A stretch of 48,421 bases of DNA from assembly GCA_000433455.1 (NCBI GenBank), contig HF992487.1:1-48421 (forward strand). Direction: 5' to 3'. Positions 30,242 to 38,506 of the stretch are shown here, one piece after another (position 1 is the first letter of the stretch; each line of letters begins with the position of its first letter). The DNA comes from Mycoplasma sp. CAG:877 (GTDB lineage: Bacteria > Bacillota_I > Bacilli_A > RF39 > UBA660). The position numbers were made by a program, and so were the translations under genes. The notes under the pieces were generated by a model. It worked only from the letters and a program-made list of their open reading frames with translations, was not told where the DNA came from and searched no databases.

Positions 30242-30272
30242 TAAAAAAAAGACAACTTTTGTCGAAAGTGTC
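30242..30272 (-). terminator. Terminator of the pgk-tpiA operon
   Basis: Stem GACACTTT / (C)TTT..GACA-type pairing with one bulged base (30251-30272), followed on the minus strand by T8. The loop contains the 0A-box-like TGTCGAA at 30260-30266. Confidence 0.7.
30260..30266 (+). promoter_or_regulatory. Perfect 0A-box core upstream of spo0A
   Basis: TGTCGAA (in the context TTTTGTCGAAAG) matches the Spo0A-binding consensus exactly and lies 83 bp upstream of spo0A. It falls in the tpiA terminator loop, so a chance match is possible. Confidence 0.4.
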
Positions 30273-30280
30273 TAATTTGT

Positions 30281-30979
30281 CTATTTTTCAATTGTGTTTA
30301 GTAAAGTTTGAACTTTATCTAAGTGAAGACTTAAACCTCCTATTAAGTAACCATCTACAATGTTTTCTTTTGTTAGTTTTACAACATTATCTACATTTAC
30401 ACTACCACCATATAACACTTTATTATTTGGATAAAGGCTTTTTAAATAGTTAACTATTGTTTTTATTTTATTACAAGATGGTATTATTCCAGTACCAATA
30501 GACCATATTGGTTCATAGGCTATTATAATTTTTTCAATGTCGTTTTTTGATAAATCTTTTAAAGATTCTTGTAGTTGTTTAGTTAATACTTCTGTTACTA
30601 TCTCTTGTTCAGATGAAACTTCGCCAATACATAAGATTGGTGTTATGTTTTCTGAAATAAGATTTTTGATTTTTTTATTTATAGAGTTATTAGTTTCATG
30701 TTGCTCTTCTCGGCGTTCAAAATGACCCACTAATGAGTATTCTACATTTAGTGACTTAAGTTGCTTTGCTGATACTTCACCAGTATGAGGACCGGATGCA
30801 AACATGCTTACGTTTTGACTTCCGAGTAATATTTTGTTAGAGGAAAACATACCAAGATAGAGACTAGTTGGAAATACTATTACGGTTGTTTTTGTAAAGT
30901 CTAATTTCTTTAGGTTTTCGTTATACATTAAAAACTCATCTTTAGTTAAATTACATTTATTATTTAGTGCTAAAATCAT
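30281..30979 (-). CDS. tpiA: Triosephosphate isomerase, divergent
   Basis: 232 aa, shorter than the usual ~250. It interconverts dihydroxyacetone phosphate and glyceraldehyde 3-phosphate. Catalytic residues are present: K8 in LNNKCN (usually NWKMN), H86 in VGHFERR and E156 in AYEPIWSIGTG, with YGGSV for phosphate binding. The residue after the catalytic His is Phe87, where nearly all isomerases have Ser (GHSERR), and the NWKMN Trp is Asn. It is the last gene of the pgk operon, abutting the glycosyltransferase. Probably functional but altered; whether a second copy exists elsewhere is unknown. Confidence 0.93.
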   Translation of the reverse strand: MILALNNKCNLTKDEFLMYNENLKKLDFTKTTVIVFPTSLYLGMFSSNKILLGSQNVSMFASGPHTGEVSAKQLKSLNVEYSLVGHFERREEQHETNNSINKKIKNLISENITPILCIGEVSSEQEIVTEVLTKQLQESLKDLSKNDIEKIIIAYEPIWSIGTGIIPSCNKIKTIVNYLKSLYPNNKVLYGGSVNVDNVVKLTKENIVDGYLIGGLSLHLDKVQTLLNTIEK

Positions 30980-32209
30980 TTAATCACCCTTTATTTTTTT
31001 TGATATTTTAGAAATAAGACCAAATCTGTCCTCTTCTTCTTTATCAATTATGGCACGTTTATATACTTCTAAAACTCTTTCGGCATAACTTGCAGAACTA
31101 CAATGTTCGGCTTGAATACGAGCTTGTTTATTATATTTTTGTAATAAGGAACTATTATCATATAAAGATAAAACTTGAGAAATATATTCTTCTTCATTAT
31201 TAAAAATTAATCCATTCAATTCATGAGTTACAGTACCTAAAAATGATTCATCCTTTATACATAAAGGAACAACTCCTGCAGCCATGGCCTCTATTACGGT
31301 TAGACCTTGAGTTTCTGTTCTTGAAGCGGTTGCAAAAATATCGGCACAATGGTAGTAAAATGGCATTTCTTCCCAAGCAGCTTTTCCATTAAAGATAACA
31401 TTTTTAGAAATGTTTAAGTCATTTGCCATTTCTTCATATTTTTCTTTATCTGGACCGTCACCAACTATCAATAACTTTATGTTAGAATGTTTTTTTATTA
31501 GTTTTTGCTCAGCATTTAGAAGAAACTCAACATTTTTCTCAGATGCAAGTCTACCAACAAACAAAATTACAAAGTCCTTTTTTTGAAGCTTAAGTTTTTT
31601 CTTTAGAGTTTGAACATAACTTTTATCCACATTTTCTGTGTAAAACCTATCAACTTCTATACCTGTTGGTACAATATGAATATTCTTTTTAAAATCATAT
31701 TTTTCTTTAAATAGCTTATAGATTTTATTGGTAGGTACGATTAGTTCATTAGCAGTTTTATCACAGTAGAATTTTGTTAGGTATTCTACTATTTTTTTAC
31801 TTGATTTATCAAAGTAACCATGAGTTATATAGTGAGTGTAGTCTTCATATAAAGTATGGTATGTATGAACTAGTGGAATATCAAATTGTTTTGCAAGAAG
31901 TCTTGCTAAGATACCTATACCAAACTCGGTATGGGAATGAATAACATCTAAGTTCCAACTTTTCATAGTATTTATCATAGGTAGTGGATAAATTCTACTC
32001 AAACGATAATCATAAATACCAATTGGAATACCTGGTACTCTAACAATTCTATTTTCAACATCATATTCATACTTTAAGGCATTATTACTTACGGTTACGA
32101 CATAAACAATATGACCTTTTTTTTCAAGAGCTTTTTTAAGCATTGCTACACTTGTAGATACTCCATTTATATATGGAGGATAAGAGTCTGTGAATAAACC
32201 TATACGCAT
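30980..32209 (-). CDS. GT4-family glycosyltransferase, probable diacylglycerol glucosyltransferase
   Basis: 409 aa, GT-B fold. MRIGLFTDSYPPYINGVSTS, DVIHSHTEFGIGILARLLAK and PLVHTYHTLYEDYTHYI match the processive or monoglucosyl diacylglycerol synthases of Acholeplasma, staphylococci and relatives; the donor-site motif is ETQGLTVIEAMAAG (E-x7-E) with VGDGPDKEKYEEMA. Expected role: UDP-sugar transfer to diacylglycerol at the inner membrane face, making glycolipid and lipoteichoic-acid anchors. It follows the flippase-like gene with a one-base overlap and precedes tpiA by 0 nt, so it is co-transcribed with glycolysis genes. The acceptor is inferred from family and context. Confidence 0.85.
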   Translation of the reverse strand: MRIGLFTDSYPPYINGVSTSVAMLKKALEKKGHIVYVVTVSNNALKYEYDVENRIVRVPGIPIGIYDYRLSRIYPLPMINTMKSWNLDVIHSHTEFGIGILARLLAKQFDIPLVHTYHTLYEDYTHYITHGYFDKSSKKIVEYLTKFYCDKTANELIVPTNKIYKLFKEKYDFKKNIHIVPTGIEVDRFYTENVDKSYVQTLKKKLKLQKKDFVILFVGRLASEKNVEFLLNAEQKLIKKHSNIKLLIVGDGPDKEKYEEMANDLNISKNVIFNGKAAWEEMPFYYHCADIFATASRTETQGLTVIEAMAAGVVPLCIKDESFLGTVTHELNGLIFNNEEEYISQVLSLYDNSSLLQKYNKQARIQAEHCSSASYAERVLEVYKRAIIDKEEEDRFGLISKISKKIKGD

Positions 32210-33222
32210 TATTTATCACTTTCCTTTTCAGTACTAAATAAGAAACCACCCATAATCATTCCTAAATAATAGGTTATAAAACGCCATGTTATTAATAGAG
32301 AATTTAATAAAACTGTGGGCATAAAATTACCAAAGAATTTTATAAAGCCATATTCAATTCCACCGGAAGCTCCTGGTATTGGAACGAATGAGCCCATTAG
32401 AAGAACGTAAGCTGATGATGTGATGGCACTTATTGGAGTTAGACTAGTAAAGTCATGAAGACCATACATAATAAATAATGGAATTATGTATAAACAGGTT
32501 AGACTTATTAGATTAATGAAAACTCCTAAAACAAAGAGCCCTTTTCTATGAAGTAGATCTTTGGAAATATTGTGGAAATCTTCTAGTTTTTCAGTCCAAC
32601 TAGTTTTGGCCTTCTCTATATCTTTGATAATTTTTATTTTACCTAGAAGTTTTATAATAATGTTAGATACTTTTTTAGTAAACTTTTTTGATAACATGAT
32701 GGCATATAGAGCTACTGCTACTAAAATATTAATTATAAAGCCAAGTAATACTAAATGTTGAAGAACGGGAACTTTTGGAAATAAATTAAAAATCCAATTA
32801 CAGGCAACAGCAATTGCTCCATATATTACTAAGGCAGTTTGATAAAAAATAAAATTTTCAATAGTAACACTTGTTGCTTTGCTTACTTTAATATTATGTT
32901 CAGCAATCATATATACTTCCATAGGTTGTCCACCTGTTGAAAAAGGTGTTATACCATTGAAAAACTGAGTAATTAAATTGTGTTTTATAGCTTCCTTAAA
33001 GGATAATTTATCTTTTTCATTTACACATTTATATATAATGTAGGCTTTTGTAATTATATATAGAAAATATAATATAAAGGCTATTAAAAGATAAAAAAGA
33101 TTTATTTTTGAAATAGTACCAAATATTTCTTTTGCACTATCTTTTAAGAGAACAAATAAAACTACAATTGTAATTAGTAATAAAATTATACTGTTCTTTT
33201 TAATGTTTTTTAGAGTTTCCAT
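32209..33222 (-). CDS. Flippase-like membrane protein (LPG synthase TM / UPF0104)
   Basis: 337 aa with about eight membrane segments. FNGITPFSTGGQPMEVYMIA and GSFVPIPGASGGIEYGF are the conserved polar turns of the AglD/YbhN/MprF-transmembrane family, which is linked to flipping of lysyl-phosphatidylglycerol or glycolipids. It ends with the glycosyltransferase start (one-base overlap) and begins inside the GNAT gene, so a coupled glycolipid-synthesis and -transport function is plausible. No catalytic aminoacyl-transfer domain is fused, unlike MprF. Confidence 0.85.
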   Translation of the reverse strand: METLKNIKKNSIILLLITIVVLFVLLKDSAKEIFGTISKINLFYLLIAFILYFLYIITKAYIIYKCVNEKDKLSFKEAIKHNLITQFFNGITPFSTGGQPMEVYMIAEHNIKVSKATSVTIENFIFYQTALVIYGAIAVACNWIFNLFPKVPVLQHLVLLGFIINILVAVALYAIMLSKKFTKKVSNIIIKLLGKIKIIKDIEKAKTSWTEKLEDFHNISKDLLHRKGLFVLGVFINLISLTCLYIIPLFIMYGLHDFTSLTPISAITSSAYVLLMGSFVPIPGASGGIEYGFIKFFGNFMPTVLLNSLLITWRFITYYLGMIMGGFLFSTEKESDK

Positions 33223-33715
33223 TTTGTAATCCTTCCATCATGACATAATTTCCCTTTTCAATCATAAATTGAGTCTTTTTACCATCTGGTCCAAGACTTT
33301 CAAAGTTTGCATCAATTAGTGCTGTAGCAGTTTTCTCATCGTGGTTATCAATTTCAACAAATACTTGTTCCATTCCAAGTCCTTCAAATGCATAAGTTGT
33401 TACATATTGAAGTAAGTTAGCAGTCATTCTTGAGGATGTAGATGGCAATATGCTTAAGTATGAATCACGCATATCTCTATATCCTTGAAAATGACATCCT
33501 GCAACTAATTTGTTGCCATCTCTAAGAAAGATGAATTGGTTTATTTCGTTGGAAGTCATGTTACGTCTTTCATATGTAGACTCCTCTGTTACTGCCCTAA
33601 TACGTATTAGTTGTTTTGTTATAGTATCATCTAAGTTATTACTTTTCTCATAATTTGCAATCATATTTAAACAATCGTTATCATATGGATTTGCAATCAT
33701 AAGGCTTCTAGCCAT
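33200..33715 (-). CDS. GNAT-fold N-acetyltransferase-like protein
   Basis: 171 aa from ATG 33715, six nt after TAGGTG; the GTG at 33724 is part of that site. The central region (KLVAGCHFQGYRDMRDSYLS, TANLLQYVTTYAFEGLGMEQ, VFVEIDNHDEKTATALIDAN) has the GNAT strand-helix pattern and the final E-x-N-x2-A-like motif. The acetyl-CoA pyrophosphate loop is weak (PSTSSRMTANL), so activity is uncertain. It lies 9 nt after pgk and overlaps the flippase gene by 23 nt. Substrate unknown. Confidence 0.65.
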   Translation of the reverse strand: MARSLMIANPYDNDCLNMIANYEKSNNLDDTITKQLIRIRAVTEESTYERRNMTSNEINQFIFLRDGNKLVAGCHFQGYRDMRDSYLSILPSTSSRMTANLLQYVTTYAFEGLGMEQVFVEIDNHDEKTATALIDANFESLGPDGKKTQFMIEKGNYVMMEGLQNGNSKKH

Positions 33716-33724
33716 AAAAGTCAC

Positions 33725-34897
33725 CTACTTTATTATTTCAATTCCTGGTAATTTTTTACCCTCTAAATATTCTAATGTTGCTCCTCCGCCAGTAGAGGCA
33801 TGATATACCTTATCTTTATAACCTAGAGTTGCAGCTGCTGCTACAATATCTCCTCCACCTAAAATAACTTTTATGTTGTTATCAACAAGGTATTTTAATA
33901 ATTCTTTGGTTCCATTTTGGTAATTAGTAAATTCATATACACCAAGTGGTCCATTCCAAACAACTATGCTGGCATCTTTTAAGTATTTCCCAAAAGTTTC
34001 TATTGTTTTTGGTCCTATGTCTAGACCCATCTCATTATATTCAAAATCTGTTATATCTTTTATAGTACTTGGAGTGTCATTTGAATACTCAGTAGTTACT
34101 TTTGCATCTACTGGTAAAACTAGTTTTTCTGGGTGCTCTCTCAACATCTTAGTACAAAATTCAATATTTTCTTGGTCTACTAGAGAGTTTCCTACTTCAT
34201 ATCCTTCAGATTTTAAGAAAGTAAAGGCCATACCTCCTCCAATTAGTATTTTATCAGCTTTAGTCACTAAGTTTTCAATTACTCCGATTTTGTCTGATAC
34301 TTTTGCACCACCTAAAATTACAATAAATGGATGTTTAGGATCATTTAGTTCACTTAAAGCAGTTAATTCTTCTTCTATTAGGAAACCAAATGCCGATGGA
34401 ATATTAGTTGCTATACCAACATTTGAAGCATGAGCTCTATGTATTGTACCAAAGGCGTCATTTATAAATACATCGCCTAAAGAAGCCCAATATTTTCCAA
34501 GTTCGGGATCATTAGAGCTTTCTTTCTTACCATCTAAATCTTCGTATCTAGTATTTTGAAGTAAAACAATATCTGTAGGTTGCATTTTTGATATAGCAGC
34601 TTCTACTTCTACGCCTCTAGTTTTTGGTATAAATAATACTTCTTTGTTTAATAGTTCGCTTAAACGAGTAGCAACTGGAGCTAAATCATTTTTTTGTAAG
34701 TCTGCTTCTTCTTTTACTCGTCCTAGGTGAGATAGAAGTATTATTTTAGCATTATGTTCTAAACAATAGTTAATTGTTTTTAAACTAGCTTTAATTCTAG
34801 TATCATCTATAATTTTACCATCTTTTATTGGTACATTAAAATCACATCTAATTATTACTTTTTTACTATCGATATCCATGTCTTTTATAGTTTTCAT
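33725..34897 (-). CDS. pgk: Phosphoglycerate kinase
   Basis: 390 aa, near-normal length. VIIRCDFNVPIKDGKIIDDT, LLSHLGRVKEEA (usually LGRPKG), AFGTIHRAHASNVGI, ILGGAKVSDKIGVIENL and WNGPLGVYEF are family signatures; GGGDIVAAAATLGY is the nucleotide loop. It makes ATP from 1,3-bisphosphoglycerate. First gene of the operon pgk-GNAT-flippase-glycosyltransferase-tpiA, with its own promoter after the gap terminator. Confidence 0.97.
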   Translation of the reverse strand: MKTIKDMDIDSKKVIIRCDFNVPIKDGKIIDDTRIKASLKTINYCLEHNAKIILLSHLGRVKEEADLQKNDLAPVATRLSELLNKEVLFIPKTRGVEVEAAISKMQPTDIVLLQNTRYEDLDGKKESSNDPELGKYWASLGDVFINDAFGTIHRAHASNVGIATNIPSAFGFLIEEELTALSELNDPKHPFIVILGGAKVSDKIGVIENLVTKADKILIGGGMAFTFLKSEGYEVGNSLVDQENIEFCTKMLREHPEKLVLPVDAKVTTEYSNDTPSTIKDITDFEYNEMGLDIGPKTIETFGKYLKDASIVVWNGPLGVYEFTNYQNGTKELLKYLVDNNIKVILGGGDIVAAAATLGYKDKVYHASTGGGATLEYLEGKKLPGIEIIK

Positions 34898-34923
34898 GGG
34901 GCTATTCCTCCTGTCTTATTTCA

Positions 34924-34932
34924 AGTATAGCA
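34924..34932 (-). promoter_or_regulatory. Extended -10 promoter of pgk
   Basis: TGCTATACT (34932-34924) on the minus strand, an extended -10, 12 nt downstream of the gap terminator T-run. No clear -35. Confidence 0.6.
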
Positions 34933-34943
34933 TTTTTTAATAT

Positions 34944-34968
34944 AAAAAAAAAGAAGTTGCCTTCTTTT
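34944..34968 (-). terminator. Terminator of gap
   Basis: Stem AAAGAAG / CTTCTTT with a 4-nt loop followed by T9 on the minus strand. Confidence 0.85.
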
Positions 34969-34982
34969 CCTTAATTTTTATC

Positions 34983-35987
34983 TTATTTTTCCATTAAATA
35001 TTTAGCAGTTCTTACCATTTGAGCAGTATAACCCATTTCATTGTCATACCAAGCTACTACTTTTAGCATTTGTTTGCCATCTACTTCTAGAATATTTGTA
35101 GATAGACCATCAACTACTGACCCAGCACGTCTACCAATTACATCACTTGAAACGATTGGGTCTTCTGTGTACTCTAATGTTTCATTAGTTGCTGCTTTTA
35201 GGGCATTATTTACTTCTTCTACTGTAGTATTTTTCTTTAATTCTAATACTAAGTCTACAACTGAACCAGTTGGTACTGGTACTCTCATAGCAACGCCAGC
35301 TAATTTTCCTTCTAGGTTAGGGCAAACTTTACCAATTGCTGATGCTGCTCCTGTTGATGCTGGAACGATATTAGCAGCACAGGCTCTACCACGACGAGCT
35401 TTGATACCTTTTTTATGTGCAATATCAAGTGTTGCTTGATCGTTTGTATAGGCATGAACTGTTGTCATGTATCCTTTTTCAATTCCAAATACTTTATCGA
35501 TTACATTAACTACTGGAGCTAAGCAGTTTGTTGTACAACTTGCTGCAGAAATTATTTTTTCATCTCCTGTTAATATTTCATGATTTACGTTATAAACAAT
35601 AGTCTTAACGTCTCCTTTAGCAGGTGCCGAAATAATTACTTTTTTGGCACCTGCATTGATATGAGCCATAGCCTTTTCATCAGATGTGAATAAACCTGTG
35701 CATTCTAAAACAACATCAATATCTAAATCTTTCCATGGTAACATAGCTGGATCTTTTTCCGAGTAAACACGTACTCTTCTTCCTCCTACTACAATATAGT
35801 CACCATCCGATGTTATCTCATCTATACGATAGTTTCTATGATTTGTATCATATTTTAATAAATAAGCTAATTGCTCTGCATCTGTTAAGTCATTAATTGC
35901 GACAACTTCATAGTCATTATCTTCTTCCATTAAACGGAAAGCAAGACGTCCAATTCTTCCGAATCCATTTATTGCTACTCTTATCAT
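34983..35987 (-). CDS. gap: Glyceraldehyde-3-phosphate dehydrogenase, type I
   Basis: 334 aa. NAD-binding NGFGRIGRLAFR (8-19), catalytic Cys151 in SAASCTTNCLAP, TGAASAIGKVCP and WYDNEMGYTAQMVR are canonical. It oxidises glyceraldehyde 3-phosphate to 1,3-bisphosphoglycerate with NAD. It has its own promoter and terminator, so it is transcribed alone though next to pgk, the usual partner. Asp33 in INDLTD favours NAD over NADP. Confidence 0.97.
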   Translation of the reverse strand: MIRVAINGFGRIGRLAFRLMEEDNDYEVVAINDLTDAEQLAYLLKYDTNHRNYRIDEITSDGDYIVVGGRRVRVYSEKDPAMLPWKDLDIDVVLECTGLFTSDEKAMAHINAGAKKVIISAPAKGDVKTIVYNVNHEILTGDEKIISAASCTTNCLAPVVNVIDKVFGIEKGYMTTVHAYTNDQATLDIAHKKGIKARRGRACAANIVPASTGAASAIGKVCPNLEGKLAGVAMRVPVPTGSVVDLVLELKKNTTVEEVNNALKAATNETLEYTEDPIVSSDVIGRRAGSVVDGLSTNILEVDGKQMLKVVAWYDNEMGYTAQMVRTAKYLMEK

Positions 35988-36009
35988 ATTTAATCCTCCT
36001 TATATTATC

Positions 36010-36038
36010 ATTATATAGTCTTATATTTTTTGTTTCAA
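36010..36038 (-). promoter_or_regulatory. Promoter of gap
   Basis: TTGAAA (36038-36033), 17-nt spacer, TATAAT (36015-36010) on the minus strand, 22 nt before the start codon and just upstream of AAGGAGG. Confidence 0.82.
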
Positions 36039-36062
36039 TATATTCATATTTTGTTTACACTT

Positions 36063-37718
36063 TTAGTCATGAAAACAACCATTACCAATGAATTCTCTAA
36101 GAATAGAGTCTTGAGGAATGTCATCGGCAGGAATTGGTAAGAATAATCTTAAGAAGTTGATTAGTCTTTTTGCCTCTTCATAATATGGTGAATCATTTGG
36201 TACAGAGTATAATAATGGTTCAACATAAGTTTTAAGAACACCAATTTCATATATTAAAGCGGAGTTGATAGTGTAGTCAGCTTCATCTTGATATGGGAAG
36301 ATATATTTTTCTTCGCCTTCCCTTACAGAAGCCCAACTTCTTAGAGTATGTTCTACATCATAGCCCCTAGTTCTATTATCTCTTATTATACGTCTTAAAA
36401 GACGATTATCTGTTGTTGATATTCTATTTTGATTATCCATATTTAGTTCTGTTAATGGAGATATGTAAATTTTAAACTTATTTTCTCTTGAAATATTAGT
36501 TAATATTTTAGGATCTAGGGCATGAATACCTTCAATGACGATAATGTCATCACTTTGAAGAGTTAATTTATCGCGATATTCTTTTTTACCTAAAGCAAAG
36601 TTAAAGGTTGGAATTGTTACTTCTTTTCCTTTTAGTAAATCACTTAACTGAGAATCAAATAGTTTTAAATCGATAGCTTCTAGACATTCGTAGTCTGGAT
36701 TACCATTTTCATCCTTAGGATTTTCTTCTCTTTCAACAAAGTAATCATCCATTGATAAAACTTTAGGATGAAGTCCAAAGCTTTGTAGGAACATACATAA
36801 TTTACGAGATGTTGTTGTTTTTCCAGATGAAGATGGTCCAGCTAATAGAACTATTTTTATCTTATCTTTATTTTCATTTATACGACGAGAAAGCATTAAT
36901 AATCTATTACTTTGTAATGTTTCATCTATTCTAATTAAATCACTTATTTTACCAGTTGAAATTACACGATTTAAGTCAACGGAATTTTCCACTTTCATTA
37001 TTTTAGCCCATTCACGATACTCTTGAAAAGCTTCAAACATACCTGGATGTGGTTGGTATGGTTTGATTTTTTCACTTATATAGACAGTTGGGAATTGTAG
37101 TAGAAAGCCATTTTCTTTTATATAAGTTAAATTAAAAGCTCCTAGTTTACCAGTTGATGTTGGCATTAAATTATAAAAATAATTATAGTAATTTCCTAAT
37201 CTATATAAAGTTATATAAGTATTAGTGTTATAACGCATTACTCCTGCTTTTACTTTTTCGCCAATCTTTTCAAAATAATCTATAGCTTCTAGTCTATCAA
37301 TAGTCATTTTAGTAATTGGCATATCACTATCAACTATTTTTTGCATTTCTTCTTTAATGGCTGCTACTTTACTAGATGTTAGTTTAAAATTTGTTTCAAT
37401 ATAGATGCCTTTATCTAATGAATGTTGCACTAGAGCATCAGCATTTTTGCCGTATAGTTTTTTGATCGCATATATTAAAACATAAGTAAGACCAGAGATA
37501 TGAGTTCTATTTCCTTCACGTGAAGTTAAATCAAGAAACTCAATATTTGCCTGATGAGTAATTTCTGTGGTTAACTCTTTTAAGACATTATTTACTTTAG
37601 CTAGTAGAATTGGATAACGATAGTCTTTTTGAAATTGACTAGCTAACTCCTCTAAAGTAACCCCTTTACTTACCTGGTACTTATGTCCATTTACTTTGAT
37701 TTCTAATGTTTCAATCAT
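36063..37718 (-). CDS. TGS domain / uridine kinase fusion protein
   Basis: 551 aa. Residues 1-62 form a TGS domain (IKVNGHKYQVSKGVTLEELA); 63-200 look like the second additional domain of threonyl-tRNA synthetase (THISGLTYVLIYAIKKLYG); from ~285 a uridine/phosphoribulokinase-type P-loop kinase follows (LLAGPSSSGKTTTSR, K300; DDYFVER; IVIEGIHAL; RRIIRDNRTRGY). This three-part architecture is known in Clostridia and relatives as a nucleoside kinase-like protein; its substrate and the use of the tRNA-synthetase-like part are not established. Monocistronic, divergent from clpP. Confidence 0.9.
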   Translation of the reverse strand: MIETLEIKVNGHKYQVSKGVTLEELASQFQKDYRYPILLAKVNNVLKELTTEITHQANIEFLDLTSREGNRTHISGLTYVLIYAIKKLYGKNADALVQHSLDKGIYIETNFKLTSSKVAAIKEEMQKIVDSDMPITKMTIDRLEAIDYFEKIGEKVKAGVMRYNTNTYITLYRLGNYYNYFYNLMPTSTGKLGAFNLTYIKENGFLLQFPTVYISEKIKPYQPHPGMFEAFQEYREWAKIMKVENSVDLNRVISTGKISDLIRIDETLQSNRLLMLSRRINENKDKIKIVLLAGPSSSGKTTTSRKLCMFLQSFGLHPKVLSMDDYFVEREENPKDENGNPDYECLEAIDLKLFDSQLSDLLKGKEVTIPTFNFALGKKEYRDKLTLQSDDIIVIEGIHALDPKILTNISRENKFKIYISPLTELNMDNQNRISTTDNRLLRRIIRDNRTRGYDVEHTLRSWASVREGEEKYIFPYQDEADYTINSALIYEIGVLKTYVEPLLYSVPNDSPYYEEAKRLINFLRLFLPIPADDIPQDSILREFIGNGCFHD

Positions 37719-37743
37719 TTTATCACCCTTTTATTCTTATAAT

Positions 37744-37752
37744 ATTATAACA
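37744..37752 (-). promoter_or_regulatory. Extended -10 promoter of the TGS/kinase gene
   Basis: TGTTATAAT (37752-37744) on the minus strand, 25 nt before ATG 37718. No good -35. Confidence 0.55.
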
Positions 37753-37794
37753 TGAAGTCATTAGTAATTATATGCATATTTTATTAATTTTACA

Positions 37795-37820
37795 CTATAC
37801 TATGTATAGATATGTATAAT
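37795..37820 (+). promoter_or_regulatory. clpP promoter region with an inverted repeat
   Basis: CTATAC-TAT-GTATAG (37795-37809) is a perfect 6-bp-arm dyad just upstream of TATAAT (37815-37820). The dyad overlaps where a -35 would be, so it could be an operator. No CtsR box (GGTCAAA repeats) is seen. A directly repeated GATTAATTA lies in the leader at 37841 and 37876. Confidence 0.4.
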
Positions 37821-37895
37821 TAAAAAACATAATAGAAAGGGATTAATTAGAAATATATTTAATTATATTTTGAATGATTAATTACAGGAATGATA

Positions 37896-38489
37896 ATGAA
37901 TTTTGTACCTGTTGTTGTGGAAAAAGAATTAGGTAGTGAGAAGAGTTATGACATTTTTTCAAGGTTATTAAAAGATAGAATTGTATTTATAACTGGAGAA
38001 ATTGATGATGTAATGGCTAATAATGTGATTGCTGAACTACTTTATTTGGATTCAATTAATAATAATGATATTAATATTTATATTAATTCACCTGGTGGAT
38101 CTGTATCTGCTGGTATGGCAATTTATGATACTATTAATTTCTTGGCAAGTGATGTATCAACTACTTGTTTGGGGATTGCGGCTAGTATGGCGGCTTTTCT
38201 TTTAGCAGCTGGTAAAAGAGGAAAAAGATTTATTCTTCCAAATGCGGATGTAATGATACATCAACCTTTAGGTGGAGTTCAGGGACAGGCAACTGATATA
38301 AAAATTGCATCTGATAGAATCGTTAATTTGAGAAAAAGATTAAATAAGTGCCTTGCTAAAAATACTGGACAGCCATTAAAGAAAATTGAAAAAGATACAG
38401 AAAGAGATAATTATTTGGATGCTAGAGAAGCTGTTAATTATGGGATTGTTGATAAAATTATTTTAGAAAAAGAAAAGAGGAAAAGTTGA
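37896..38489 (+). CDS. clpP: ATP-dependent Clp protease proteolytic subunit
   Basis: 197 aa from ATG 37896, chosen because AGGA lies 6 nt upstream; ATG 37890 is too close to it. Catalytic triad Ser97 (GIAASMAAFL), His122 (VMIHQP) and Asp171 (TERDNY) are intact, with YINSPGGSVSAGMAIYDTI. ClpP forms the tetradecameric barrel fed by ClpX or ClpC/ClpA. It is convergent with the whiA operon, next to yvcK-whiA as in Bacillus. The N-terminal loop FVPVVVEKE is normal. Confidence 0.96.
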   Translation: MNFVPVVVEKELGSEKSYDIFSRLLKDRIVFITGEIDDVMANNVIAELLYLDSINNNDINIYINSPGGSVSAGMAIYDTINFLASDVSTTCLGIAASMAAFLLAAGKRGKRFILPNADVMIHQPLGGVQGQATDIKIASDRIVNLRKRLNKCLAKNTGQPLKKIEKDTERDNYLDAREAVNYGIVDKIILEKEKRKS

Positions 38490-38502
38490 TATTTCCTCTT
38501 TT
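38473..38502. terminator. Bidirectional terminator between clpP and whiA
   Basis: Stem AAAAGAGGAAA / TTTCCTCTTTT with an 8-nt loop; T-rich tracts follow on both strands. The left arm overlaps the last clpP codons. Confidence 0.8.
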
Positions 38503-38506
38503 GTAT

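Noticed and set aside
33966..34433. A 155-codon open frame opposite pgk
   Set aside because: It lies wholly antisense to pgk, lacks a ribosome-binding site and any recognisable motif, and has amino-acid composition expected from reading a conserved gene backwards.
35041..35439. A 132-codon open frame opposite gap
   Set aside because: Wholly antisense to gap, no ribosome-binding site, no motif.
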